From Methylophaga thalassica MP (GTDB lineage: Bacteria > Pseudomonadota > Gammaproteobacteria > Nitrosococcales > Methylophagaceae), in the NCBI RefSeq assembly GCF_000214595.1, contig NZ_AFIG01000003.1:248001-312000 (forward strand): a DNA stretch of 64,000 nucleotides, in the 5' to 3' direction. This document shows positions 18,559 through 27,813 of this stretch, in pieces (the stretch's first letter is position 1; every line of letters starts with the position of its first letter). Below the pieces are notes generated by a model, which had not been told where the DNA came from, searched no databases, and saw only the letters and a program-made list of their open reading frames with translations. The translations under genes were made by a program, and so were the position numbers.

Positions 18559-19566
18559 ATGATACCGCAAACCACCACCGTAAAGACAAAACAAAACTGG
18601 CAGCACTCACTTGCTAACGCCGTAAACAATGCCGACCAGTTATTAGCGCTATTAGGGCTTAGCGGCCAACTATCGGCGATTGATAAAGATAAAATACGCC
18701 AGTTTCCTATTCGCGTTCCGCTCAGTTACATTAAAAAGATGCGCTACGGTGATGTGAACGATCCCCTACTTCGTCAGGTATTTCCTTTGCTTGATGAAGC
18801 TTATGAAATCGATGGATTTTATAGCGATCCGGTGGGTGATCATTTGGCGGTTAAGTCCCCTGGTATTTTGCAAAAATATCAGGGACGCGCTTTATTATTG
18901 ATGACAGGTGCTTGTGCCATCCATTGTCGGTATTGTTTTCGTCGTCACTTTCCCTATTCAGAAAGCAATCCGCTGGCTGGTCAATGGCAGCAATCGCTGG
19001 ATGTATTAAAAGCCGATACGTCAATTACTGAAGTTATCCTCAGTGGTGGCGATCCGCTCTCACTGAATGATGAAAAACTAAATAAGGCGATAAGCGATCT
19101 GAATAAAATCCCGCATTTAAAACGGCTTCGAATTCATACCCGGCTACCCGTAGTATTGCCAGAACGTATCACAGACTCGCTGTTGGACTGTCTGCAAAAT
19201 ACCCATCTGAAAGTGGTGATGGTGATTCATGCGAATCACGCCAATGAAATTGATGAGGAAGCGGCACAGGTGCTGTATGCCCTAAGGCAAGCTGATGTGC
19301 AATTACTGAATCAAACAGTGTTATTAAAAGGGATTAACGATTCTGTAGAGGCACTTGGAGACTTGAGTGAACGTTTAAATGAAGTCGATGTGCAGCCTTA
19401 TTACCTGCATTTGCTGGATAAAGTAGCCGGTGCCCATCATTTTGATGTGGAAGAAGAAATAGCGGTTAATTTGATTGAGGCTTTGAGAAAACAATTGCCT
19501 GGCTACCTTGTGCCCCGTCTGGTACGTGAGCAACAAGGTGAAGCCAGTAAAACCGTGATTAGCTAG
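18559..19566 (+). CDS. epmB: EF-P lysine 2,3-aminomutase EpmB (YjeK)
   Basis: Radical SAM, PLP-dependent enzyme that converts L-alpha-lysine to (R)-beta-lysine for EF-P modification. 335 residues. The cluster-binding CxxxCxxC is at Cys119, Cys123 and Cys126 ([11 protein letters not shown]). The conserved [13 protein letters not shown] and the PLP lysine block ([17 protein letters not shown]) are present. It is divergent from efp with only 51 bp between start codons, so the two promoters overlap. It ends one base from the convergent citrate synthase gene. Confidence 0.95.
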   Translation: MIPQTTTVKTKQNWQHSLANAVNNADQLLALLGLSGQLSAIDKDKIRQFPIRVPLSYIKKMRYGDVNDPLLRQVFPLLDEAYEIDGFYSDPVGDHLAVKSPGILQKYQGRALLLMTGACAIHCRYCFRRHFPYSESNPLAGQWQQSLDVLKADTSITEVILSGGDPLSLNDEKLNKAISDLNKIPHLKRLRIHTRLPVVLPERITDSLLDCLQNTHLKVVMVIHANHANEIDEEAAQVLYALRQADVQLLNQTVLLKGINDSVEALGDLSERLNEVDVQPYYLHLLDKVAGAHHFDVEEEIAVNLIEALRKQLPGYLVPRLVREQQGEASKTVIS

Positions 19567-19567
19567 A

Positions 19568-20725
19568 CTAACGCTTGTCTATTGGTGTGTAATCACGCAT
19601 ATCACTACCCACATAAATTTGTGTCGGTCTGTAAATGCGATTATCACAGATTTGTTCACGCCAGTGAGCCAACCAACCTGCAGAGCGAGCGACAGCAAAT
19701 AAAGCGGTGAATTCGTCTTCAGGAATGCCCATTTCGCTATAAAGAATGCCTGAATAGAAATCGACATTAGGGTAAACACCTTTATGCCCTAAACGATCAG
19801 CACAGACTTCTTCCAGTTTTAATGCGGTATCAAACATATCGTCCAGATGACCACCACGTTCAGCCACTAACTGCTCAACCAGTTTATGCAAAATGGTGGC
19901 ACGCGGGTCTTTGACCTTGTACTCACGGTGGCCCATTCCCCAGATAACTTCTTTGTTTTTCAGCTTCTGATCAACCCAGCTTTCGACATTCTTCGGTGAG
20001 CCTATCTCCTGCAACATGCCAACGACACGTTGATTGGCACCGCCATGTAATGGTCCAGATAAGGTACCAATAGCAGCTGAAATAACACTATATGGTGTAG
20101 CAAGTGTCGAACCTGCGACTAATGCCGCAAAAGTGGAAGCATTCAAGGTATGTTCTGCATGCAAAATCAAACACACATCCATAATTTTTGCCATTAATGG
20201 ATCCGGTTCTTCACCGTTAAACATATATAACAAGTTTTCTGCGACGGAGAGATCGTGCTTTGGATTAACCGGGTCCCAGCCATTACGGATGTGTTCCCAC
20301 ATCGCCACCAGTGGTGCCATTTGAGCGATGATATTCACCGTCATATTACGTACGTAATCCAGATCTTCACAGCTGTTAGCATCTGTCAGACATTCCGTGC
20401 CTGGATAGAACATTCCCAGACTGGATACAGCCGTTTGCAACATATCCATGGGATGACCGGTATGGGGAAAATGCCGCATCATCTGACGAATGTGATATTT
20501 GATGCGGTAATTATCTTTTAACTGTTGGGAAAAATCGTTTAATGCTTTTTTAGTAGGTAACTCGCCATCTAATAAAAGCAGGGTGGTCTCTTCAAATGTA
20601 CTGTTTTCAGCAAGAGTTTCGAGTGGATAACCACGATAACTCAGTATGCCTTTTTCACCATCAATAAATGAAATGGCTGACTTTGTTGCGGGTACACCTT
20701 CCAGGCCTGGTAAAAAATCACTCAT
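19568..20725 (-). CDS. gltA: Citrate synthase, short (about 385-residue) type
   Basis: Condenses acetyl-CoA with oxaloacetate, or possibly propionyl-CoA in the related 2-methylcitrate reaction. 385 residues with catalytic histidines in LSGPLHGGANQRV and GMGHREYKVKDPRA and the catalytic Asp in VYPNVDFYSG. It is shorter than the roughly 430-residue NADH-regulated enzyme of E. coli and resembles the dimeric citrate/2-methylcitrate synthase branch. No prpB or prpD is nearby, which favours the citrate role. It has its own -10 element about 50 bp upstream. Confidence 0.9.
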   Translation of the reverse strand: MSDFLPGLEGVPATKSAISFIDGEKGILSYRGYPLETLAENSTFEETTLLLLDGELPTKKALNDFSQQLKDNYRIKYHIRQMMRHFPHTGHPMDMLQTAVSSLGMFYPGTECLTDANSCEDLDYVRNMTVNIIAQMAPLVAMWEHIRNGWDPVNPKHDLSVAENLLYMFNGEEPDPLMAKIMDVCLILHAEHTLNASTFAALVAGSTLATPYSVISAAIGTLSGPLHGGANQRVVGMLQEIGSPKNVESWVDQKLKNKEVIWGMGHREYKVKDPRATILHKLVEQLVAERGGHLDDMFDTALKLEEVCADRLGHKGVYPNVDFYSGILYSEMGIPEDEFTALFAVARSAGWLAHWREQICDNRIYRPTQIYVGSDMRDYTPIDKR

Positions 20726-20774
20726 CTACAACCTCATAATTATCTTGATGGTGGAGATTATCGGAAAAGCTGGC

Positions 20775-20780
20775 ATTATA
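20775..20780 (-). promoter_or_regulatory. Perfect -10 hexamer upstream of citrate synthase
   Basis: On the minus strand this reads TATAAT, 49 bp upstream of the citrate synthase start codon. A convincing -35 hexamer is not seen at 16-18 bp, so activation by a regulator is possible. The 110-bp gap between the FccB-like gene and citrate synthase otherwise shows nothing clear. Confidence 0.45.
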
Positions 20781-20835
20781 CTGCATTGCAGATACAGCAG
20801 CATCACCGATGTTCTTAACTACTGATTTTACGGGG

Positions 20836-22110
20836 TTATCTAAGAATATCTGACCAGATATTATGTGCCCACGCATCGGCAAACTCGCCTTCTAACAACG
20901 TAGGTGTTGGTGTTATCCCCCCACCTGGCATCACCGCCATTTTTTCCGTCTTTGGATCATATCTGAACACAGCCGCGACATGGCCTGCTTTTTCTCCGTC
21001 AGTAAAACTATAGCAGGTATTACCAAATACCGGTTCAGGTTCAACATCCTGCTCATCCAATAATGCAATGACCGCCGCTGCACATACCTTTGCCTGCACA
21101 TTCGCAATATGACCAGATTTGGGTAAGGTAGATGCTACTGCATCTCCTATCACATGAACATCCTTAACAGCGGTTGACTCATATGTTCTGAAATCAACCT
21201 CGCACCAGCGTTTATCCACATTAATCACGCCTGCCAGCTCAGCGACCTTACCCGCCCTTTGTGGGGGTATCACATTCAAAACATCCGCCTGAACACTATC
21301 AAAAACGCTTTCAACCCTCAGTGAATCAACATCGATATTTTCAACTGCATTGCTGGGCTGATACTCAATGATATCAGCATATAAATCATCCCATACCCCT
21401 TTGAATAAGGCTTTTTTTGAGATGATGTCACCATTAGCATCCAGAATAATTAATTTTGCCGTAGGATTGTGATGTTTCAAAAATAAAGCTATTTGGCAGG
21501 CACGTTCATAGGGGCCGGGAGGGCAGCGAAATGGCGCTTGTGGAATGGTCATCACCACTTTTCCACCTTTAGGCATCGCTTTTAATTGTTCATGCAATAA
21601 CTGGGTTTGTGGTCCGGCTTTCCAGGCATGAGGGATTTTGGTCTCAACAATCTCCGGCGTCAGCATACTCAGTTGGTCATAGATAAAATCAACGCCAGGC
21701 GCAACAATCAGACGATCATAGTCAACGACTGAACCATCGCTGAGCCGAACATTTTTCTTATCGACATCAACCGCATTTACTGTGGCCTGAATCATTTTAA
21801 CGCCATAGTGAGAAGTCAGCGTGTGATAATCAAAGGTTAATTGTTGTAGGGTTCGGTGACCGCTTAGCACTAAATTACTCTGCGGGCAGGAGACAAAAGC
21901 GCTTTTCTTTTCGATCAGAATCACTTCCAGATCCGGTGACCACATGCGTAAATATTTGGCGGCAGTGGCACCCGCAAACCCGCCACCAATGATCACAACA
22001 CGTTGAGGCTTTCTAGACGGAGTCATCATGGCTGAGCTTATATTCGGAAATGCGGCTAACGCAGATACCGTTATAGCTCTTTTCATCACTTGCCGGCGAT
22101 TAATGGCCAT
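20836..22110 (-). CDS. fccB: FAD flavoprotein like the flavocytochrome c sulfide dehydrogenase subunit FccB
   Basis: 424-residue secreted flavoprotein, probably oxidising sulfide or a related sulfur compound in the periplasm. A twin-arginine signal (NRRQVMKRA) leads to a cleavage region near residue 27. The FAD dinucleotide fold starts at VVIIGGGFAGATAA (about 37-50). Candidate redox cysteines of the family are in FRCPPGPYERAC and the C-terminal FGNTCYS; a third, VSCPQSNLVLSG, is also conserved. The C-terminal FCSD flavin-binding domain is present. It starts 18 bp after lipA with a GGGGAG site. Its usual cytochrome partner is not adjacent; a fitting small cytochrome is at 44016-44312. Confidence 0.82.
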   Translation of the reverse strand: MAINRRQVMKRAITVSALAAFPNISSAMMTPSRKPQRVVIIGGGFAGATAAKYLRMWSPDLEVILIEKKSAFVSCPQSNLVLSGHRTLQQLTFDYHTLTSHYGVKMIQATVNAVDVDKKNVRLSDGSVVDYDRLIVAPGVDFIYDQLSMLTPEIVETKIPHAWKAGPQTQLLHEQLKAMPKGGKVVMTIPQAPFRCPPGPYERACQIALFLKHHNPTAKLIILDANGDIISKKALFKGVWDDLYADIIEYQPSNAVENIDVDSLRVESVFDSVQADVLNVIPPQRAGKVAELAGVINVDKRWCEVDFRTYESTAVKDVHVIGDAVASTLPKSGHIANVQAKVCAAAVIALLDEQDVEPEPVFGNTCYSFTDGEKAGHVAAVFRYDPKTEKMAVMPGGGITPTPTLLEGEFADAWAHNIWSDILR

Positions 22111-22128
22111 AATAACTCCCCTACTTAA

Positions 22129-23085
22129 TCAAGAAACGTGCTCACCCTGTGCCTGTAAATCGGCATGATAAGAAGAACGCACCATCGGACCACTGGCAAC
22201 ATGCTCAAAGCCCATTTGTTTACCTGTCACGGCAAGTTCATCAAACTCGGCTGGCGTAATAAAGCGCTCAACGGCTAAATGATGTCTGCTGGGTTGCAGG
22301 TATTGTCCCAAAGTCAGCATGCGACAACCATGGTCACGTAAGTCCTGCATGACCTGTTTAACTTCATCGATGGTTTCACCCAAGCCCAGCATCAAACCAG
22401 ATTTGGTCGGCACATCGGGATGCATTTCCTGGAAACGTTTGATTAAATCCAAGGACCACTGATAGTCAGAACCTGGTCTGACGGCCTTATACAATCGTGG
22501 AATACTTTCCAGATTATGATTAAAGATATCCGGCGGACTTTGTTTCAGAATATCGAGCGCCACATCCATACGACCGCGAAAGTCTGGCACCAGTACTTCA
22601 ATATTGGTTTGCGGTGACTGTTGACGAATTTCATCGATACAACGAACAAAATGGGCCGCTCCACCATCACGTAGATCATCACGATCGACTGAGGTCACCA
22701 CAACATGCTTCAGTTGCATAGCAGCAATGGTTTTTGCCAGATGTGCTGGTTCGTTCTCATCTAATGGATCAGGACGACCATGCGCCACATCACAAAACGG
22801 GCAGCGTCGGGTACAGATATTGCCCATAATCAGAAACGTCGCTGTGCCATGCGAAAAACATTCCCCTAAATTAGGACATGCAGCCTCTTCGCAGACGGTA
22901 TGCAGCTTGTGCTCACGTAACATATCTTTGATATGTTTTACTTTCGGATCACCGTGCGATTTGGCCCGAATCCACTCTGGTTTTCGTTTTGGCTCGCTCG
23001 GTTCAATTTTTATGGGAATACGGGAAACCTTTGATTCGCCCTTCAGAGCGCGAACATCTCGTCTTCCGTCAAGTATTTCAGTCAT
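22129..23085 (-). CDS. lipA: Lipoyl synthase
   Basis: Radical SAM enzyme that inserts two sulfurs into protein-bound octanoyl groups. 318 residues. The auxiliary cluster cysteines are Cys65, Cys70 and Cys76 ([12 protein letters not shown]); the SAM cluster cysteines are Cys91, Cys95 and Cys98 (CTRRCPFC). The C-terminal serine motif is present ([10 protein letters not shown]). It follows lipB by 3 bp, so the two are cotranscribed. Confidence 0.97.
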   Translation of the reverse strand: MTEILDGRRDVRALKGESKVSRIPIKIEPSEPKRKPEWIRAKSHGDPKVKHIKDMLREHKLHTVCEEAACPNLGECFSHGTATFLIMGNICTRRCPFCDVAHGRPDPLDENEPAHLAKTIAAMQLKHVVVTSVDRDDLRDGGAAHFVRCIDEIRQQSPQTNIEVLVPDFRGRMDVALDILKQSPPDIFNHNLESIPRLYKAVRPGSDYQWSLDLIKRFQEMHPDVPTKSGLMLGLGETIDEVKQVMQDLRDHGCRMLTLGQYLQPSRHHLAVERFITPAEFDELAVTGKQMGFEHVASGPMVRSSYHADLQAQGEHVS

Positions 23086-23088
23086 GTT

Positions 23089-23694
23089 TTATCCTAATTG
23101 CGTCTGCTGCTGAAAAGCAGACACAAATTGTTGTTTCGCTTCTGTCATTGTTATATCAATGCCCAGCGATCTAATATCAATTACTTCCATGCCAGCATAA
23201 CCGCATGGATTAATGTAGCTAAAGGGTGTCAAATCCATATCAATATTCAGACTGACGCCGTGATAGCAGGCCCCTCGTTTCACTCGTAAACCCAGCGAAG
23301 CGATTTTTCGCTCATCAACATAGACACCAGGCGCATCCTGTCTAGCATAGGCATCAACACCGTATTGCGCGAGCAGATTCACGACTGTCTGCTCAATATT
23401 CGTCACCATTTGTCTTACGCCAATCCCAGCTCGGCGCAAGTCAATTAAGGTATACACAACCAGTTGTCCGGGACCATGATAGGTCACCTGGCCACCACGA
23501 TCTGTGGATACAACGGGAATCGCAGAATCCATCAAAATATGGGCAGCATCACCATTTGCCCCTTGGGTAAATACGGGACTGTGTTCCAGTAACCATAACT
23601 GATCTTCTGTGTCAGCCTGTCGTTTGAGCGTAAAAGACTGCATGGCATCAACTGTTGGCAGATAATCAACCAGCCCCAGATCTTTAATCTGCAT
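23089..23694 (-). CDS. lipB: Octanoyl-[ACP]-protein octanoyltransferase
   Basis: Moves octanoate from acyl carrier protein to lipoyl domains, the step before LipA. 201 residues. The conserved [16 protein letters not shown] block and the catalytic Lys/Cys pair (KIASLGLRV and INPCGY) are present. It sits 5 bp after the ybeD-like gene in the conserved dacA-ybeD-lipB-lipA order. Confidence 0.96.
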   Translation of the reverse strand: MQIKDLGLVDYLPTVDAMQSFTLKRQADTEDQLWLLEHSPVFTQGANGDAAHILMDSAIPVVSTDRGGQVTYHGPGQLVVYTLIDLRRAGIGVRQMVTNIEQTVVNLLAQYGVDAYARQDAPGVYVDERKIASLGLRVKRGACYHGVSLNIDMDLTPFSYINPCGYAGMEVIDIRSLGIDITMTEAKQQFVSAFQQQTQLG

Positions 23695-23699
23695 GAACG

Positions 23700-23975
23700 T
23701 TAAAGTACGTACTTAATCGCGTCGTGATCACTCAAATCCTGATAAATGGCATCGAGCTGAGGTTTACTTGTCGCTCTTATTGTTACTGTGACCGAGGTAA
23801 ACTTGCCACCAGAGCTTTGTTTCTGGCTGACAGCTCCTTCAGCAATATCATCAACATGACGCCTGACAATTTCCACCACGATGCTATCAAGTTCTTCACT
23901 CGACTCCCCCATGGCTTTAATAGCAAAGTCACAAGGAAACTCTAATAATGTGTCTTGTTGTTCTTGTTCACTCAT
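23700..23975 (-). CDS. ybeD: YbeD/DUF493 family small protein
   Basis: 91-residue cytoplasmic protein of the DUF493 (YbeD) family, with an ACT-like fold known from structures of the family. The conserved [11 protein letters not shown] start and the [22 protein letters not shown] block are visible. Its ATG overlaps the stop of the dat gene by four bases (ATGA). It is next to lipB as in E. coli; a regulatory link to lipoylation is only suggested by context. Confidence 0.9.
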   Translation of the reverse strand: MSEQEQQDTLLEFPCDFAIKAMGESSEELDSIVVEIVRRHVDDIAEGAVSQKQSSGGKFTSVTVTIRATSKPQLDAIYQDLSDHDAIKYVL

Positions 23976-24820
23976 TGATTCGCCTCCAACTTATCACGTT
24001 GGTATAGTGCATCCAGTTTCTGCCAGAGGGGTCCAGGAATTCCATGCCCTACGGGCTTATCATCCAACGTCGTCACCGCTAATAACTCCCGCGTTGAGCT
24101 ACTAATCCAAATCTCATCAGCTTGGGTAAGCCTGTCTGCTGTCACCGATTCTTCCTTGTATGGAATATTGGCTTTAGCAGCCAGCTCTAACACGAAGTCA
24201 CGGGTGATACCGGGTAAAACCGTATTATCTTTTGCTGCCGTATAGATCACACCATCAAAAACAGCATAGCTATTACTGGCTGAGCCTTCAGTCATCACAC
24301 CATCGCGAATCAAAATGGCTTCTCCAGCTCCTTTCTCGTGCGCCTGCTGTCTTAGCATCGTGTTTGGTAACAAAGTAATAGCTTTGATATCGCAGCGCTG
24401 CCAACGAATATCGTCGACAGTGATCGCTTTGATCCCCTGTTCTTTGTATGACTCAGGTACCGAATTAAGCGGATTACTCATCATAAAGACAGTCGGCTTA
24501 ACCCCTTCCGGAAAGACATGTTCACGTGGAGCCACGCCCCGTGTTACCTGCAAATAAACCGCCTGATTATCACTGTCATTCTGCTCAATCAGCTGCGTGA
24601 TTAATTGTGTCCAACGCTCATCATCAAACGGATTTGTTAGATGGATGCCATCCAGACTGCTTTGTAGTCGGGATAAATGTGCCTTTAAACGAAAAGGTTG
24701 GCGACCATAGACAGGGATCACTTCGTAGACACCATCCCCAAATAAAAACCCCCGGTCATAAACAGATACCTTTGCCTGCTCAGCAGGCAAAAAGGTATCG
24801 TTTAAGAAAACCGTTGCCAT
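23972..24820 (-). CDS. dat: D-amino acid aminotransferase (class IV PLP enzyme)
   Basis: 282-residue fold-type IV aminotransferase, probably interconverting D-alanine and D-glutamate. The N-terminal YDRGFLFGDGVYEVIPVY block, the PLP lysine in CDIKAITLLPNT and the phosphate-loop GSASNSYAVFDG are all present. Branched-chain or aminodeoxychorismate activity is possible within the family, but the position beside D-alanyl-D-alanine carboxypeptidase favours D-amino acid use. It lies 6 bp after dacA. Confidence 0.87.
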   Translation of the reverse strand: MATVFLNDTFLPAEQAKVSVYDRGFLFGDGVYEVIPVYGRQPFRLKAHLSRLQSSLDGIHLTNPFDDERWTQLITQLIEQNDSDNQAVYLQVTRGVAPREHVFPEGVKPTVFMMSNPLNSVPESYKEQGIKAITVDDIRWQRCDIKAITLLPNTMLRQQAHEKGAGEAILIRDGVMTEGSASNSYAVFDGVIYTAAKDNTVLPGITRDFVLELAAKANIPYKEESVTADRLTQADEIWISSSTRELLAVTTLDDKPVGHGIPGPLWQKLDALYQRDKLEANQ

Positions 24821-24826
24821 GGACTG

Positions 24827-25975
24827 TTAACCCCAGATCCACAGCATGATTTCATCAATCAGGCGACGCCACCAACTACCTTGCTCAACATCATTTAATG
24901 CAACTAATGGTTGTTTTGCTACCACTTCATCACCAAGACGAATATCGACTTCACCTAATACTGTACCGGCTTTAACAGGCGCAATAACCGGTTGCTGAAT
25001 ATTTGTCGTCGCTTGAAGCTGATCATACTGACCACGAGGTACGGTGACCGATAATGGCTTAGCCAGGCCCAGTGATAATTGATCCGTCGCGCCTTTCCAT
25101 ACTTTGGTATCGATAATGCCGGTGTTGGCTTTGTATAACTGATGTGTTTCAAAGAAACGGAAACCGTAGTTCAGTAATTTTTGTGTTTCCTGTGCACGCG
25201 CGTTTTCACTGCGAGTGCCAAGTACCACAGAAATTAAACGCATATCACCACGCTTTGCAGAGGCAGCGAGACAAAAACCGGCTTCTTCTGTATGACCTGT
25301 TTTTAAGCCATCCACACTATTATCACGCCATAACAGTTTGTTACGGTTATGCTGAGTAATGCCATTGTAGGTATATTCTTTTTCTGAATACCATTCGTAA
25401 TGTTCGGGGAAATCACGAATCAAAGCGGCTGATAAAATCGCAATATCATGAGCTGTTGTGTAGTGATCAGGGTCAGGCAAACCCGTGGCATTCATATAGT
25501 TGGTGTTGTACATGCCGAGTTGCTGAGCATACTGATTCATCATCTGAGCAAAGGTTTCTTCACTACCGGCAATATGCTCAGCTAAAGCGACAGCGGCATC
25601 ATTACCTGACTGCACAATCATACCGCGCATTAAAGATTCCAGACTGACCTTAGTATTAACCTCCATAAAGCTGCGTGAACCTTGCATACGCCAGGCTTTT
25701 TCACTAATCAACACTTCATCATCCAGATGAATATTGCCTGCATGCAGTTCATGAGACACGACATAAGAAGTCATCAGTTTGGTGATACTTGCCGGTGGTA
25801 ATTTTTCATCGGCATTTTCTTCAGCAAGAATTCGACCGCTATCGTAATCCATCAAAATATAGGATTTTGCCGCGACACTCGGCGCAGACGGCTGAGGTGT
25901 GATTGCACCTGCAAAAACCTGGGTAAATGCAAATAAAAAGGACAGAAATAAAACAACTTTCGTGGTTTTCAGCAT
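24827..25975 (-). CDS. dacA: D-alanyl-D-alanine carboxypeptidase (PBP5/6 type)
   Basis: Trims the terminal D-alanine from peptidoglycan pentapeptides in the periplasm. 382 residues. A signal peptide (about 1-23) is followed by the three serine-transpeptidase motifs: Ser63-x-x-Lys66 (PASITKLM), Ser123-Gly-Asn (QSGNDA) and Lys225-Thr-Gly. A beta-rich C-terminal domain and an amphipathic tail (WWRRLIDEIMLWIWG) would bind the inner membrane. Confidence 0.95.
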   Translation of the reverse strand: MLKTTKVVLFLSFLFAFTQVFAGAITPQPSAPSVAAKSYILMDYDSGRILAEENADEKLPPASITKLMTSYVVSHELHAGNIHLDDEVLISEKAWRMQGSRSFMEVNTKVSLESLMRGMIVQSGNDAAVALAEHIAGSEETFAQMMNQYAQQLGMYNTNYMNATGLPDPDHYTTAHDIAILSAALIRDFPEHYEWYSEKEYTYNGITQHNRNKLLWRDNSVDGLKTGHTEEAGFCLAASAKRGDMRLISVVLGTRSENARAQETQKLLNYGFRFFETHQLYKANTGIIDTKVWKGATDQLSLGLAKPLSVTVPRGQYDQLQATTNIQQPVIAPVKAGTVLGEVDIRLGDEVVAKQPLVALNDVEQGSWWRRLIDEIMLWIWG

Positions 25976-25999
25976 ATTGAACTCTCTGAATCTAAATGT

Positions 26000-26839
26000 T
26001 TAATCGATAACGATGTGCGAATTGGGAAAGCCAAGACCAGCGACTTTCGTTGCAAGGCTATCACCTTGTTCAACGCTGCTTAATGGCCCTATACGCACAC
26101 GATATAGGGTTCCCTGCGAACTTTTAAAAGGCGTGATCGTAATCACACCTGTAATTTCATGCTGTAATTTCCGTTTAACTTGCTCAGCACGGCTAAGGCT
26201 ACTGAAGGCCCCCACTTGCAGGAACATTTCTGCTGAGCTTATTGACTTTACCGAAGCAGTCACCTCAGATGCTGGCTCCTTTACTACTGGAGTCACCGTA
26301 TTGGCTTTGCCCGGTGTTGTCAGTGCACGGATTTCCACAAGTCCAGTACCTTTCGCAATGATACCGAGTTTGGTCGCTGCACTATATGATAAATCAATCA
26401 GACGGTTTTCGTGAAATGGACCGCGATCGTTGACCTTCACAATCGCTTTTTTACCATTTTCCAGATTAGTCACTTCGACATAAGTTGGCAGCGGCAAAGT
26501 CTTGTGCGCAGCCGTCATTTTGTACATATCGTAAATTTCACCACTCGATGTTCTGCGTCCATGGAATTTGGTGCCATACCATGAAGCAATACCTTTCTCA
26601 TGGTACCCCTCTGCACTACTTAGGGTGTAATAATTTTTACCTAATACTTTGTACTGACGTGGATTGCCATATTTACTTAAGGGTTCATTTTTAGGAACGG
26701 CATCAGGCACATTACTGAGATCCGGAACACGAGTCGGTGCACTATCCTGATCCTGTTTGACAACACCAACACCTCCACCGCAAGAAGTTAAAAAGCCGAT
26801 CAGCAATAATATTGCTGACCGGTGTACCACTAACCTCAT
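26000..26839 (-). CDS. rlpA: Septal ring lytic transglycosylase RlpA with SPOR domain
   Basis: 279-residue outer-membrane lipoprotein. Lipobox LTSC gives Cys20. The double-psi barrel (about 75-170, GIASWYGTKFHGRRTSSGE and VKVNDRGPFHENRLIDLSYSAA) holds the catalytic core, with the acid DRGPF block. The C-terminal SPOR domain (about 207-279) targets septal glycan stripped of stem peptides. The start overlaps the mltB stop by four bases. Confidence 0.94.
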   Translation of the reverse strand: MRLVVHRSAILLLIGFLTSCGGGVGVVKQDQDSAPTRVPDLSNVPDAVPKNEPLSKYGNPRQYKVLGKNYYTLSSAEGYHEKGIASWYGTKFHGRRTSSGEIYDMYKMTAAHKTLPLPTYVEVTNLENGKKAIVKVNDRGPFHENRLIDLSYSAATKLGIIAKGTGLVEIRALTTPGKANTVTPVVKEPASEVTASVKSISSAEMFLQVGAFSSLSRAEQVKRKLQHEITGVITITPFKSSQGTLYRVRIGPLSSVEQGDSLATKVAGLGFPNSHIVID

Positions 26840-27813
26840 TTTGTATTATCCATTTTTTCTCGAATAGCTTGTGCTAATTGATACACAGCCATGGCATACA
26901 TTCGGCTGTGATTGTAGCGGGTAATCGCATAAAAATTTTGACGTCCTAACCAATACTCTTCACCGTCTTGTTGAGTTAAACCAACGACGGATAAAACATC
27001 TTGGCCAGCTGGCAATTGTGACAGTGAGAAGCCTGCTTCCTGCAGCTGTTGTCGTGTGAACGCTGGCTTAAGATCATTCGCTAACATCGCTTGTGGAAGC
27101 GATTTACTGGCCTGAGTGCGATGTACAATCGACTGACCGGGCACCCAACCATGTAACTTCAAATAATTGGCAATACTGCCAATGGCATCTGTTGGGTTCG
27201 TCCAGATATCACGATGTCCATCACCATCAAAATCAACAGCATAGGCAAGATAACTACTTGGCATAAACTGTCCAAGCCCCATGGCACCGGCATATGAACC
27301 TACAGGTTCAAGCTCTGATATTTTCTCTTCATGCGTCAAAACCAGAAACTTTTCCAGCTCACTACGGAAGAAAGGACTGCGTGGAGGATAACGGAAAGCC
27401 AAGGTCGATAAGGCATCAATTACTCTGTATCCCCCCATATGCTGACCATAGCGGGTTTCAACACCTAATATCGCGATAATGATTTCTGCAGGCACGCCAT
27501 ATTGTTTTTCAGCCGCTTCCAGGGCTTCTTTATGCTGTTGCCAGAATTCATACCCGCCATTAATACGCGAGTCAGTGATAAAAATATTCCGGTACTCATA
27601 CCAGGGTTTACTTTTTTCTGCCGGTCTGGAAATAGCTTTAAGAATGGCATCCTTCACTTCGACCTGATCAAAGACATTTTCTAACTCAGCACGATCAAGA
27701 CCGTGTTTGACGACCATTTCATCGATAAATTGCTCGACATCTGGCAATTGGTCATTGGCTTGCAAATTAAGACTGGCAAGCAGCAGCAAAGAACTGAATA
27801 GCTTTTTTTTCAC
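26836..27813 (-). CDS. mltB: Lytic murein transglycosylase B
   Basis: 325-residue periplasmic glycan-cleaving enzyme. A signal peptide (about 1-19) has no lipobox cysteine, so it would be soluble and not a lipoprotein as in E. coli MltB. The catalytic glutamate is in AILGVETRYGQHMGG and the GAMGLGQFMPSSY block is diagnostic. It overlaps rodA by four bases, placing it in the elongation operon. Confidence 0.93.
   Translation of the reverse strand: MKKKLFSSLLLLASLNLQANDQLPDVEQFIDEMVVKHGLDRAELENVFDQVEVKDAILKAISRPAEKSKPWYEYRNIFITDSRINGGYEFWQQHKEALEAAEKQYGVPAEIIIAILGVETRYGQHMGGYRVIDALSTLAFRYPPRSPFFRSELEKFLVLTHEEKISELEPVGSYAGAMGLGQFMPSSYLAYAVDFDGDGHRDIWTNPTDAIGSIANYLKLHGWVPGQSIVHRTQASKSLPQAMLANDLKPAFTRQQLQEAGFSLSQLPAGQDVLSVVGLTQQDGEEYWLGRQNFYAITRYNHSRMYAMAVYQLAQAIREKMDNTK

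Noticed and set aside
20034-20521. Antisense open frames across citrate synthase and similar ones across the RND, lipA, nuo and fusA2 genes
   Set aside because: They mirror the codon structure of the real genes, have no family-like sequence and no ribosome sites.
19568-20725. Citrate synthase as prpC of a 2-methylcitrate cycle
   Set aside because: No prpB, prpD or acnD nearby. The sequence does not settle the substrate, so citrate synthase is the more cautious call.
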